This document shows positions 43,840-54,744 of a stretch of DNA of 64,000 bases, piece after piece. The stretch's first letter is position 1; each line of letters begins with the position of its first letter. The position numbers and the translations under genes were made by a program. The DNA is from Ampelomyces quisqualis (Eukaryota; Ascomycota; Dothideomycetes; Pleosporales; Phaeosphaeriaceae). Below the pieces are notes generated by a model. It was not told the DNA's origin, made no database searches, and was given only the letters and a program-made list of their open reading frames with translations. The stretch lies in assembly GCA_018398575.1 (NCBI GenBank), contig JAGTXZ010000008.1:2108001-2172000 (forward strand). The letters are read 5' to 3'.

Positions 43840-45439
43840 CTGCTTCGTCGCTTTCGAGTTTCCCAAACATCATGTCTTCGATAGCCATGACCGAGATAGC
43901 CCTGACTGAGAAAACCATCAACGAGCGCCGGCCATCAGGGAGTTCGACAGACACCGAGTCATGTACACTCAAACAATGCGAAGGTGGCCGTGCAGCATGG
44001 TACACTGTGGCTGGCTCTGGGCTCGTGTATTATGCCTCATTTGGTATCATGAATAGTTTTGGGTTCTTCCAGGATTACTACACCCAGACCTTCTTGAAGG
44101 ACACTTCACCCACGACAATAGCCTTTTGTGGTACTCTCCAGATGTTTCTGATGAACTCACTCGCGGCTGTTTCTGGAGCACTCTGTGATCGTTATGGGGT
44201 CAAGGTAATCTACACCATCTTCCTGCGCATGAGTAGCTTCTGACATGAGCCCCAGTATCTGTATGTTGGCTCCGGGCTTGGCACAATATTTGCACTCATG
44301 CTGCTCTCCTTTGTGCAGGTTGGGCAGTTTTGGTCCATATTTCTCATTCAGGGCCTATTGCTTGGTCTGACAATCGCCTTCGGGATTCAGCCAGCACTAA
44401 CCGTGGTTGGCCAACACTTCAACGAGCGGCGTGCTCTCGCACTTGGCTTAGTGTCTATGGGAGCTGCCCTGGGTGGAATTGGATTTCCGCTCATGTTTGA
44501 GAAGCTTCTTCCATCTGTCGGCTTTGCAAATGCTATTCGTCTAGCTGCGCTCAAGATCGGGTGAGTATACTTCACATTTGCAAAGAGCATCAGACTAACG
44601 AAGTCAGCATCTGCTATACAATAGCGCTGTGTATATCTACAAGCAAACCAAGCAACCAAGATCAAACAAAAGGTCGTGCTGCACTCATCGACTACCGTGG
44701 ATTTCTGGACATTCGCTACACAATACTATGTGTGGGAACGTTCTTTGCAATCCTTGGGCTATGGATACCTTCGTATTACATCAGTAAGCTTGCATCCTTG
44801 TGTATCAAGAGTGTTCCACTAACATGCACACAGAAACATACGCGAACGTGGTTTTCCCTGGGAATACGATAAGCGAATACTTCCTGTGCATAATGAATGC
44901 CTGTAGTATCCTGGGAGGAAGTTTGTAGGTTGTCTAGCCTCATTTGCAACAACGATTGCTGATTCAGTCACAGTGGAGGGCTTCTAGCTGATCGGGTCGG
45001 TCGCCTAAACATGCTTTGGCCAATGGGCCTTCTCGGTGGTTTCCTATGCCTATTCGTCTGGCTTCTCAGCTCTACAATTGGTGGCCTGGTACTATTCGTT
45101 TGCATCTACGGGTTCGCCGCTAGTAACATAAACGCACTTCCAGCCTCTGCCATTGGGCAGATCACACCTGATGGTAGTCTAGGTGCTCGTATTGGAGCTT
45201 TCTACAGTGTGATCGCTGTTGCAAGCTTAGTAGGTACGCCCATCGGGGGAGCGCTAATTCAAGACAAGGGGACAAAGGATGGTTATCGATGGTTGATAGT
45301 GTTCTCGGTAAGTCACAGTAGATGCGGCCGGTCTAAATGGATGGTTGACAAAACTCAGGGGGTTTCACTTACCCTTGGCTCATTATTCATGCTTGCTAGC
45401 CGGCTGCTGCATGACAGAGATCTACGCAAGCGATGGTGA
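43833..45439 (+). CDS. MFS transporter, monocarboxylate-transporter-like (MCT/MCH) family
   Basis: A plasma-membrane carrier probably moving a small organic acid or metabolite by proton coupling. Six exons (43,833-44,204; 44,256-44,560; 44,608-44,783; 44,834-44,924; 44,974-45,307; 45,359-45,439) encode 452 residues. The five introns are 47-51 nt with GT-AG borders and CTGAC/CTAAC-type branch sites, and the phases agree. After a polar N-terminus (1-52) about 12 membrane segments can be drawn. The loop 2-3 signature reads GALCDRYGVK (115-124). The MCT-type block HFNERRALALGLVSMGAALG follows segment 4. The second-half signature GGLLADRVGR is at 316-325. The end is RLLHDRDLRKRW. The first ATG is used; 43,872 and 43,887 are alternatives. 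Substrate unknown. The dead methyltransferase nearby hints at a former metabolite cluster (inference). Confidence 0.88.
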
Positions 45440-45715
45440 TATAATACCATGGGACCGAAAAGCTGACCGAGTCTCGGTGAACCATCTTAGAGATTCCCTT
45501 GGAAATACATGCCGAAGACATCGTACGCGATTACGCAAGCACTCGTCTTTCTCTAAAAAGTTTCTTGCGATCCATCGCCGTGGAAATACATCGCATTTCG
45601 GACCAGAACACGCATTAGCAGCAAACCGGACGATCGATTGGCTGTGCATCGGCTGGAGACCCGTGCGAAAGATTAAGCCTCTACCATCAGAAGAGGTAAT
45701 AGTGTAGTAGCCTAC
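45440..45715. other. 3' flank of the MFS gene up to the right AT-rich boundary
   Basis: GC-balanced DNA, then an abrupt change at about 45,705-45,720 to TpA-rich sequence. Short open frames are present on both strands (for example an acidic plus-strand stretch ILEIPLEIHAEDIVRDYAST at about 45,490-45,550). No family is recognised. It could be the cut end of a gene disrupted by the repeat block. Confidence 0.4.
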
Positions 45716-46520
45716 AGTTCTTGTTCTACTACTTGTTTTTTTCTTTTGTTTCTTGAAAATTGCATTTTAGATTTTTGTGTAGCTATTTCACATTAGCCAA
45801 CGTATCTAGTACCTACTAGTTAAGCCTAGAACTATACTATACTCTCTATATTATATCTCTTCTTACTGAGCTTATTAAGAAAAAATAAAATTACTTGTTA
45901 TATACAACCTTATTATTACTTATAAGTAAACTTTAAAAAGGCTCTTAGTTATAACTAGACTCTAATTATACTTATAGCAGAATATGTATTTATATAGAAA
46001 AAGTTACATCTATTACTTAGTAGCTCTATTATAATACTATTATATATATTATTCTTAGTACTATATTAAAAATTCTAATAGAGATAGATAGAATTAGACT
46101 AAAGATAAAGTATTATACTCTAGTAGGTAGTAGAGCTTCTTTATTTTATCTTCTTACTAGTTAATATATTTGTTTTCTTATATAACAATATATATAACCT
46201 TATCTTTAGCTTACTTCTTAACTTATATTACTATTAAAGTTATTTCTTAGCTTTACTTGTTTTAATTATTAATTTAATAAATATTTCTTCTATATAGCTA
46301 AGCCTTTCTTAAAGTTTTAAAGTTTTTTAAAGCCTTTTAAATAGACTATAGACTGTAAATAGGCTTTTAATTAGATTTAATACTTATTTCTAGCTATTTC
46401 TACACAATTCTATTTCTATCCTTAGTATAATATAAAGTAAGAAACTTATTAAAAATAAGAGGTATTAAAGAATTAGTGTAGAACTTGTTAATTTATTTTA
46501 TGCTAACTAACCTCTATTAT
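45716..46520 (+). mobile_element. Fragment of a Gypsy pol gene related to Gypsy-3
   Basis: At about 46,300-46,445 the sequence TTTTAAATAGACTATAGACTG...TTTTAATTAGATTTAATAC matches 53,908-54,005 of Gypsy-3 in the same orientation. It reads as the RT/RNase H junction (FQIDYRLQIGFQL-type, stops as Gln). No LTR or continuous frame was found on either side, so it is a truncated copy. Confidence 0.5.
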
Positions 46521-46539
46521 ATATACTATAGAAACTAGA

Positions 46540-47270
46540 TTTAGATTACTTATACTTAACTTTAGATACTAGTTACCTAAGATTTTAGATACTAGATATC
46601 TAGTTTTAAGATCTTAGCAACTAACTTAGCTAGTTTTAGAATCTTAGTTATTAACTACCTAGTTTTAGATTCTAGTTTCTAGTTCTACTAGTAACTTAAT
46701 ACTAGTAACTAGTTTTACTAGTGTTAGTTTACTATTACTAGGTTTTAGATTCTAGCTTTTATATTTTAGCTAGATTTACATTAGTTTTGCTTATACTAGC
46801 TAATTAAGAGCTTTATAATTTTAGTTTTTTTACAACTAATTTATATCTTAGCTGTAACTAGGCCTATATAAGACGTTAGGATTAGAATCAAAAGCCTTTA
46901 ATATATTTTCTTAGATATAACTAAGTATAGTAGTCTAGCGCCTAGATTAAGTTTGTAATTTCAAAAATAAACTAAGTTTTTATAAGCTTTTCTTTTAAAA
47001 CGCGTTTTTAGTTTATTTATAATTATTGTATTAATCCTAGCCTATATCTAGTTCTAAATCTAGACTAATAGAAACTTTGTCTATAGTTTTATATTATATT
47101 ATTATACCTTACTATAGTAAGTATAGTTACTAGAAACTATTTGTTATCTTATTAAGTTTTTAACTTAACCTTAGCTTACTTCTTCTTTAAAAATATAAAA
47201 TTACTTAATTGTATTATATATTTTTAAACTTATATCTTTATAAGAGGTGTTTTGATTAAAAATTATAGGT
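46540..47270 (-). repeat. LTR-like repeat, copy 1
   Basis: About 720 bp that recurs in tandem at about 47,330-48,080. Shared landmarks include CTTATACTAGCTAATTAAGAG, TAACTAGGCCTAT, TAGTCTAGCGCCTA, ACTAAGTTTTTATAAG and, at the end, ATAAGAGGTGTTTT. It lies beyond the 3' end of the minus-strand Copia pol relic, so it may be a Copia LTR or a solo LTR of the same family. Confidence 0.55.
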
Positions 47271-47329
47271 AATAGTAGAAAAAGTATAAATTGTTATTTC
47301 TTTAGTGCTTACTAAACTCTTTAATTAAT

Positions 47330-48080
47330 ACTCTAAGTATTAGATCTATATTACTAATTCTAGACTTCTACGCAAATCTAGTTACTTGTTATCTAGTTTC
47401 TAATTTCCGGAAACTAGCTATCTAGTTTCTAGAAACTAGTATTCTAATTTTAGCTTATAGCTATCTAGTTTAAGAGTCTAGCTTCTGGGTTTACTAGTAA
47501 CTTGTATCTAATATCTAGTTTTACTAGTTTTATTACATAGTTTCTAGGTTTTAGATCTAAGCGTTAAGTTTAAGCTAGTTTTAGATAGTTTTATATAAAT
47601 TTTACTTATACTAGCTAATTAAGAGCTTTGTACTTTTAGTTCTCTTATAAGTAATTTAGATCTTAGCTACTACTAGGCCTATTAGGGATATTAGGATTAG
47701 GATTAAGAGTCTTTAATATCTTTTCTTTACATATAACTAGGTAGGCTAGTCTAGCGCCTATTTTAATTACGTAATTTCTAAAATATACTAAGTTTTTATA
47801 AGATTTTCTTATAAATTTTACGTTTAGTTTATTAATAACTGCTAGATTAGTGCTAGCGTATTTATAGTCCTATTTAAAGACTATGTTAAACTTAGTTAAT
47901 AGTTTTATATAATATTATTGTACTTTATTATAACTAGAATAGTTACTATAAATTATTGTTTTTTTTCAAGTTCTAAACTTAACGTTAACTTATTTATTCT
48001 ATAAAAATATTAGATTACTTAATATTAGTATACCTTCTAAAGCTTATATTTTTACAAGAGGTATTTTAGTTATTTTTAAG
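47330..48080 (-). repeat. LTR-like repeat, copy 2 (likely Copia 3' LTR)
   Basis: Direct repeat of copy 1, immediately adjacent to the C-terminal end of the Copia pol relic, the place expected for its 3' LTR on the minus strand. The ends are not exact because RIP and indels blur the alignment. Confidence 0.55.
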
Positions 48081-49930
48081 TTATTAAATATTATATTAAA
48101 GCTAGAGTTATTAATAGCTTTAGTTAGAATATCTACTATTTACTCTTTAGTAGAAATCTTATTTAGATCTATTTTTCCTTCTAATATTTTCTTTCTAATA
48201 AAGTAATATTATATATCTATATATTTTGTTTTTGCGTAGTATTTTAAATTTTTTCCCAATACTATAGCTAGTTAGCTATCGCTTAATAGATAGAATTTCT
48301 AAGTTTCTAGTTTTTAAAGAAGTATATATATATTTAGTTATTTATATATTTCTATTAAATAGAGCTATTCTTTTATAGCTTCTTTTAGAGCTATATATTC
48401 TACTTTGCAGCTTATTAAAGTAGTAATATTTTATAATCTACTTAACTAGCTTATAGGTTTATTATTAAAGGTAAATAAATAACTAGTTATACTTTTTTTT
48501 GTTATAAGGTTACCTCTCTAATATATATTTGTATACTCTAGTAGTATTAGTATAGATTGCAAAGATTTAAAGTAAAAGCCTTTAGAACTATTATTTTTAT
48601 TATATAGATACATAAATATTATATTTATAGCTATAAAGTACTATTTATTAGAATTAAATATAAATCTAGTACACGTATATACTATGTAAGCTAGATAAGC
48701 TCTAGTATATATAGCTAGGTGTATTAAGGTTCTAATATATTATTTAAATAGTTTTATTTTCGTATTACCTACTTATTCTAGGGTTTTATTAAGTTATACA
48801 CTAGAATACGCTAGTGTACAAATAGGATTCAAATTATTTTTACTATATTTAATAGGTATATTATTAGTTTACTTAGCTTGTTTTAGCTAAAGAAATCAAG
48901 TTAATCTATTTCTTATTAATTCTATTTTTAGAAAGCAGCTAGCGTCTTCTTAATTACTTACTTCTAGTCTTTTAGAAATATCTTATTTAAATTTGTTTAT
49001 TTCTAATAGGTTTAGTCTAAGTACTAATATATTGTCTATATAGACTATTAGTATTATATTCTTATTACTTTTAAAAACTTCTTATTTATTTAATATAGAA
49101 ATAAAGTCTTTAAGAATTTTATTAAGGTAATTATACAAGGCTCTTAGGGCTTGTTTTAACTTGTAGAGTAACATTAGTAATTTATAAACTTTTGCTTTAT
49201 TTGTATTAAAACCTATAACTTCTTACAAATAAAGTTCTTCTTCCATAGGTATATATAGAAAAGCGTTCTTTATATCTAGTTAGACTATTTCTAGATCTAG
49301 AAATACTTCTAGAAAGAGTAGAAATCTAATAATTTTAATTCTAGTTGTATTTGCAAACGTCTCTAGATAATCTAGTCTCTAGATTTAGCTAGAGCCTCTA
49401 GGAATCTTAACTTACCTTTTATTTTATTATTTTACTATTTTTATCTATTTAAATATAATAGACTAAGCTTTACTTAAGCGCTATTCTATTTTAAGGTAAT
49501 TCTTCTAGAATCTAAGTGTTTTAATCTTCTAGTTGTTTAATTTTTATATTTATAGGTTTTACTAACTCTTTATTATCTTTTACTAGTATAGCTTCTTAAT
49601 AAGTATATAGCTAGTAATTTTTTATTAAATAAATATTAGACGCTAGTTTATCTTTAGATAGATTACTATATAGAGTTCTTTCTCTAGTATTATAATTTTC
49701 TATAGGTTAGGGCATTATTCTCTTATTTGTATTTATTTCTTAGACTAATTTCTCTAGACTATTCTCTCTTATAGTGCTAGATATATCTTCTTCTATATTA
49801 AAGTTATTCTTCTAATAATCTTATATAAGAGGTAATTCTAAAGTAATTATACTATTATTATTTACTTTATTTTCGAGATTAGAGTAAAACTCTTTTTCTT
49901 TAATTTTACAATCTCTTGTTTATATAACTC
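48080..49930 (-). pseudogene. Ty1/Copia pol relic (RT and RNase H)
   Basis: On the minus strand, VFKSNKNIILIVYIDNILV at about 49,080-49,020 is the Copia RT active site, where YVDD now reads YIDN. Downstream, at about 48,285-48,090, the RNase H end reads DSQLAIVLGKNLKYYAKTKY, then IDI and a Tyr-rich run, then TKEx-IVDILTKA. This is the Copia pattern 'DNq.Ai.lakNp..H.RtKHIdi.yhfiRe...T...vADilTK'. His codons have become Tyr (CAC to TAC), as RIP would give. The integrase and gag parts are missing; another element starts near 50 kb. Confidence 0.75.
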
Positions 49931-49933
49931 TTG

Positions 49934-49990
49934 TAATAAATATATATAAATATATATAAATATATATAAATATATATAAATATATATAAT
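49934..49990. repeat. AT microsatellite, 10-bp unit
   Basis: About 5.5 perfect copies of TATATATAAA. It marks the junction between the minus-strand Copia relic and the plus-strand Gypsy-3 element. Confidence 0.9.
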
Positions 49991-50600
49991 TATATATTAT
50001 ATCTAATACTCTATAAGAGGCTAAGTAACAGATTATAAAAAGGCTATAAGAAAAGTACTAAAGGCACTTTAATAACGCTTTAATATAGTTACTAGACCTA
50101 CTATTAGTATAAGCCTATAATAATAGATAGAGAATAAGTTGCTCTTATTTGTTTATATAAGACCTATAGGTATATAGCTTATCTAGAATCTCTAATACAA
50201 TACGTACTTCTATGTATCTCTAATATATATCTAATTAAATCTTAATTACTATACCTACCTAGGTTATTATACTACAAGAAAAATTTTGTTCTTCTAGTAA
50301 TAGTATCTAGATAATATTATAATTTACTTCTAAAAAGATTGCATTAAAACGTATAGAATAACTTATAAATTAGATCTATTTGTAACCTTAAATCTATTTA
50401 ACACAGCTAGTATCTCTTAGATCTTCTAGTAGCTAAAGCCTTTAGGTTTAGATCTTTTTAGTTATATAATAGTTAGGATTTCGTTAGTAAAAGTCGTGTT
50501 TAGCGCTTGAATAGAAACTTCGAGACTATTAATAACCTAGGAGTATTAGAAGTAATACTAATAACTTTCTCGAAAGCTATACTAGCACTAATACCTTAAG
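49991..50600. other. AT-rich interval before Gypsy-3 gag
   Basis: It probably contains the 5' LTR or leader of Gypsy-3, but no matching second LTR lies in the window, so I cannot delimit it. Confidence 0.3.
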
Positions 50601-53600
50601 TAGCTTTCTAAGAAAACTATATATTAACTATTATAACCTAGTAATAAAGTGCTAAAGTAAAAAAGTTAGATACTAAGAAATCTAAGAAAAGATCTTAGCT
50701 TAGAGCTGTACTAACACTAAATCTAACTCTTATATAAACAGAGATTAATTAATTATAATAAGAACTAAAGTAGGTATTAGTAGAAATTAATTCTCTTAAG
50801 AAAGGACTAACTCTTTTAGTAGAACTAGATAAGCTTTTACTTACTTCTAAAACCTCTTAGAACTTTTCTATACCTTACTATTTATCTAATAGCTTTATAA
50901 CGAAATACTTAAATTGCTATAGAAGTTCTTACTAACTTAAATAATTAGAGAAGACGCCTAATATAAATAATCTTAGTAAGAAGAAAGGCCTTACCTTTTG
51001 CGAATAGTACGCCTCTATTTAGGATTAACTTAAAATTAACTTAGATTACTATTAGACTAGAAGATAACGCAAAGCTATAGTATATAGTTACACTATAAGA
51101 TTAGCTAAAAGCTATCTTAAGCCTTAATATCTCTTAGATACGAACTAAGAGTAATTCTAGAACACTACGTAAATATTTAAGCTACTTAAGTCCTACTTTA
51201 TTATAGGTAATAAGGTAGCTAAAAGCTATATAGTGTTTAACTTATTAAAGATAACTAAGAAAAAAGCGTTCTTCTTATTTAAAGCTAGGTTTCTAAGTTC
51301 TATAGTTAAGGGACAAGTATTCTCTTTAGAGTAGTTTTAGTACTTATAGACTAAGATTATGCTAGGATTATAAGCCTCTAACCTAGAGTTTAGGCATTAA
51401 TAGAGAAACTTATTTAATTAGACAGTAGAATACCTTACTACCTATAATATAGAGTAGAAGAATAACTCTACTATAAGTATATTACTTACTACTACTAAAT
51501 TACCTTTTAGGTAGACTCTATAACCTACTCTAGAGCTAGAATAGATAACTACTTCTAGTACTCTAGTGAATTCTGCGCTAGCCTATTCATAAATAATAGT
51601 ATATCTTTCTACTAAAACTTCTAAACCTAACTAATAGAAGATTTCTAGTAGTTATTACAATTATAGTAAGCTAGAATACTATACTAGTAATTGTATAAAA
51701 CCTTATATACGTTAGATTAAAACTATAGAAGTAGATAAGTATAATAATAGTTAAGAGTAACCTAACTTAAAGGTGTATTATATTAGAAATAGAAGCGCCT
51801 AGAAAAAAGCTTCTTTTTAGACCTTAGCTAATACAATCTGTTATACCTTAACCTTTATTATTTGTTTTATAGTTTCTATTTCCTTATACTAACACTTTTC
51901 TATAACTAAGGTATTAGCTTACGCCTTAATACTCTTGTTAATACTAGTACCTAAGGTTTTCTATTTTCAATTTCTAACTTGCTTTATCTACTTCTAAAAC
52001 TTTATAGTAACCTATCTAGAAGCTTCTATTCTAGGTTTAGGTATAGAGCTATAAGAATTAGATTACGTCTTTAGTTACTTTATATATATAACTATACTTT
52101 AATATTAATAGCTAAAAGATTTTAAACTACTTTTTTCTTATTTTTTATCTTAGGTCTTAGAGTTATATACTTAGCCTCTAATAGTTAAGATAATTTAAGA
52201 TTTAACTAGATATAGATAGGTTATAGTATATTAAGCTATCTTAGTACCTTTATTTTAATTATCTTTTATCTTCTATACCTACTATTTTATAGTAAGCTAT
52301 AGTCCTAGCTACTATCTACCTTAATGTATAACAACGTAATACTTTATAGAAGAAAGAAAACTATTTTATCTAAAATAGTTCTTTTAGTTTTTCTTCTTCT
52401 AAATATTATATTAAGAGATGCTTTAAGCTCTTCTAAGCCTAGAAAATCTTTAAGATTTCTTGCCCTCTAACTAAGACTCTCTACTTAGAGTCTAAACCTT
52501 TTCTAACTATCTATTTAGCTCTTTTTTCTGCTAATACTTTCTACTTTATTATAAAGAAGCTCTAGAAGAATTTTTTACAATAAGCTTCTATAAGATTAAT
52601 AGGATTTTGACCTCTAAGAATAACGCAGCTAATTAATATTAGTTAGATAAGTATTTACCTACCTACTACTTCTAGTATTAGAATATAATTAGTAAGTTAG
52701 CAGCTAATTAATTAGCTTCTAATTATCTATATAATCATAAGATTATACCTAAAAAACTATTACTTAACATGTTTAGTCTTCTATATAAGTAGAATTAGAA
52801 GAAGCTTAAAGCTACTAAAGCCTATATATAAGAATACCTTTAGAAGAGTTTTAATAAGGCTAGCTTAAGTTTCTTTACTTTACCTATTGTTTATGTATAT
52901 AAACCTAATAGAAAGAAATATATATATTAACTACTAGAAGATTAATACTTTTACGCGTAAGAATATCTATCTTATCTTTTCTATAAATAAGCTACTATTA
53001 TATCTTTCTAAAGCTAAGATTTTTATAAACTTTAATATTAGAGCTACCTTTAACAGAATTTGTATAGAAAAGTATTTTAAAAGTCTATTCTCTTCTCTAG
53101 TTAACGTATAGAGCAAGTATAGAGGTATATCTACCTAAAAACTATTAGGCTTAATCTTAGTCTTCTAGAAAGGCTAAAGAAGAGTATTATACTATACAGC
53201 TTATATTCTATAACGTTACTAGTTATATTCTAAACTATTTAAACACTATTTAAATACTTTAGTTTATCTTACTAAACTTATTTTAATATAGTTTTTTTAC
53301 GTAAAGTAATAAAGCTTTAAAGTTTAGTTAGCCTTCTAGACGTTTAGGTAGATTTACTTCTATACTAACTCTATACGTTAACTAGAGTAAGAAAAATACT
53401 TTAAAAATACTTCTTTATATAGATTCTAACTTTAAAGAGTATACTACCTTTTAGAGCTGTTATAGTACGTATAAGTATAAGATACTTCTCTTTAGCTAAT
53501 ATAATAGGCTAGCTATATATTAACGCTATAAAAATAATAATCTAATTAATTACCTTTATAATTTCTATATTACTTATCTTACAAATATTCTAATTTGCTT

Positions 53601-54501
53601 TAGATATGTAAACTTATATTAGAAACGCGTCTAAAAGGTTCTAGAGCGCCTACTTACTAAAGAGCTATAAGTAGATATATAGAAGAGTAAATTCTCTTTA
53701 ACTTATACAAAGTATCTAGGTTATATTTTAATAGATAAGACTACTAAAGTTAACTCTAACAAAGTAAAAGCTCTTTAATAGTAGTCTTAACCTAGTATAG
53801 TTACTAGCGTTAAGTTATTTCTGAGTTTTGCTAGCTTCTATTAATAATTTATTAAGAATTTCTTTTATATAGCTTAGCTAATTTTAAAGCTCTAGAGTCT
53901 TGCTAGGCCTTTAAAATAGACTATAGACTACTAATAGGCTTTTAATTAGATTAAAACCTTACTTTAAGCTTTTTCTACACTATCTTATTTCTATTCTAAG
54001 TATAATATAAAATTAAAAATTAACGTGTTAGATAGAGTTATAGTAGAAGTATTCTCTTCGAAGTACTCTAATAGTAAGTAGTATTCTATAGCCTCTTATA
54101 GTTACGCTCTATCTAGAGCTAAACTTAATTAGAAGGTATATAATAAAAAACTATATACTATCTTAAAAGTAGTTTAGAAAAAGAAAGCGAAACTTACCTC
54201 TATATAGAGCTAAATCTAGGTATGTTTAGATTATTACTCTTTAGAATACTTTATAACTACAAAAGTTCTTAACGTATATTAAGCTTAATAGGTAGAGATT
54301 ATTACTTCTATTAATTTCTGTATTAAGTATACGCCTAGTAAGTTAAATAAGAAAGCTAATATTCTTAGCTAAAGAAAATAAGATATTAGTAAGGTTAAGG
54401 CTACCTAATAAGACAACAGATCTTATATACTTTTAGAACCTAAATAACTAAACTACCTAGTTAACTCTAAACTAGCCTAAAACTACGTCTATACTTATCT
54501 A
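50600..54501 (+). mobile_element. Gypsy-3: Ty3/Gypsy element cut by Plavaka insertion
   Basis: Plus-strand gag and pol relics. A gag zinc knuckle lies at about 51,650-51,695, reading YYNYSKLEYYTSNC, i.e. CCHC with two Cys and the His now Tyr. RT follows from about 52,690 (IPKKLLLNMFSLY-type start). At about 53,700-53,860 come YLGYILIDK- and LFLSFASFYQQFI-type blocks with stops as Gln, then RNase H (to about 54,330). The element stops abruptly at 54,501, exactly where the Plavaka terminus CGTTAGG begins; integrase and 3' LTR would lie beyond the Plavaka copy, outside the window. Confidence 0.75.
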
Positions 54502-54744
54502 CGTTAGGAAAAATTAAGATTTGTCTGGTTAGCCTAGTTGTGGCGACCTGCGGCTGCCTAATAGCGATACTGTCTACTAGACAATTTGCTAAAGTTACCC
54601 TACTTACTTCTAGTCGCTAGCAACCTAATAGTAACCTAATAGTAAGTTGCCTATGTTACTTGTATTGCCTATGTTGCTAGTATTACTAGTGTTGCTAGTG
54701 TTACTAGTGTTGCTAGTATTACTAGATTTAACAGTTAAGAACTA

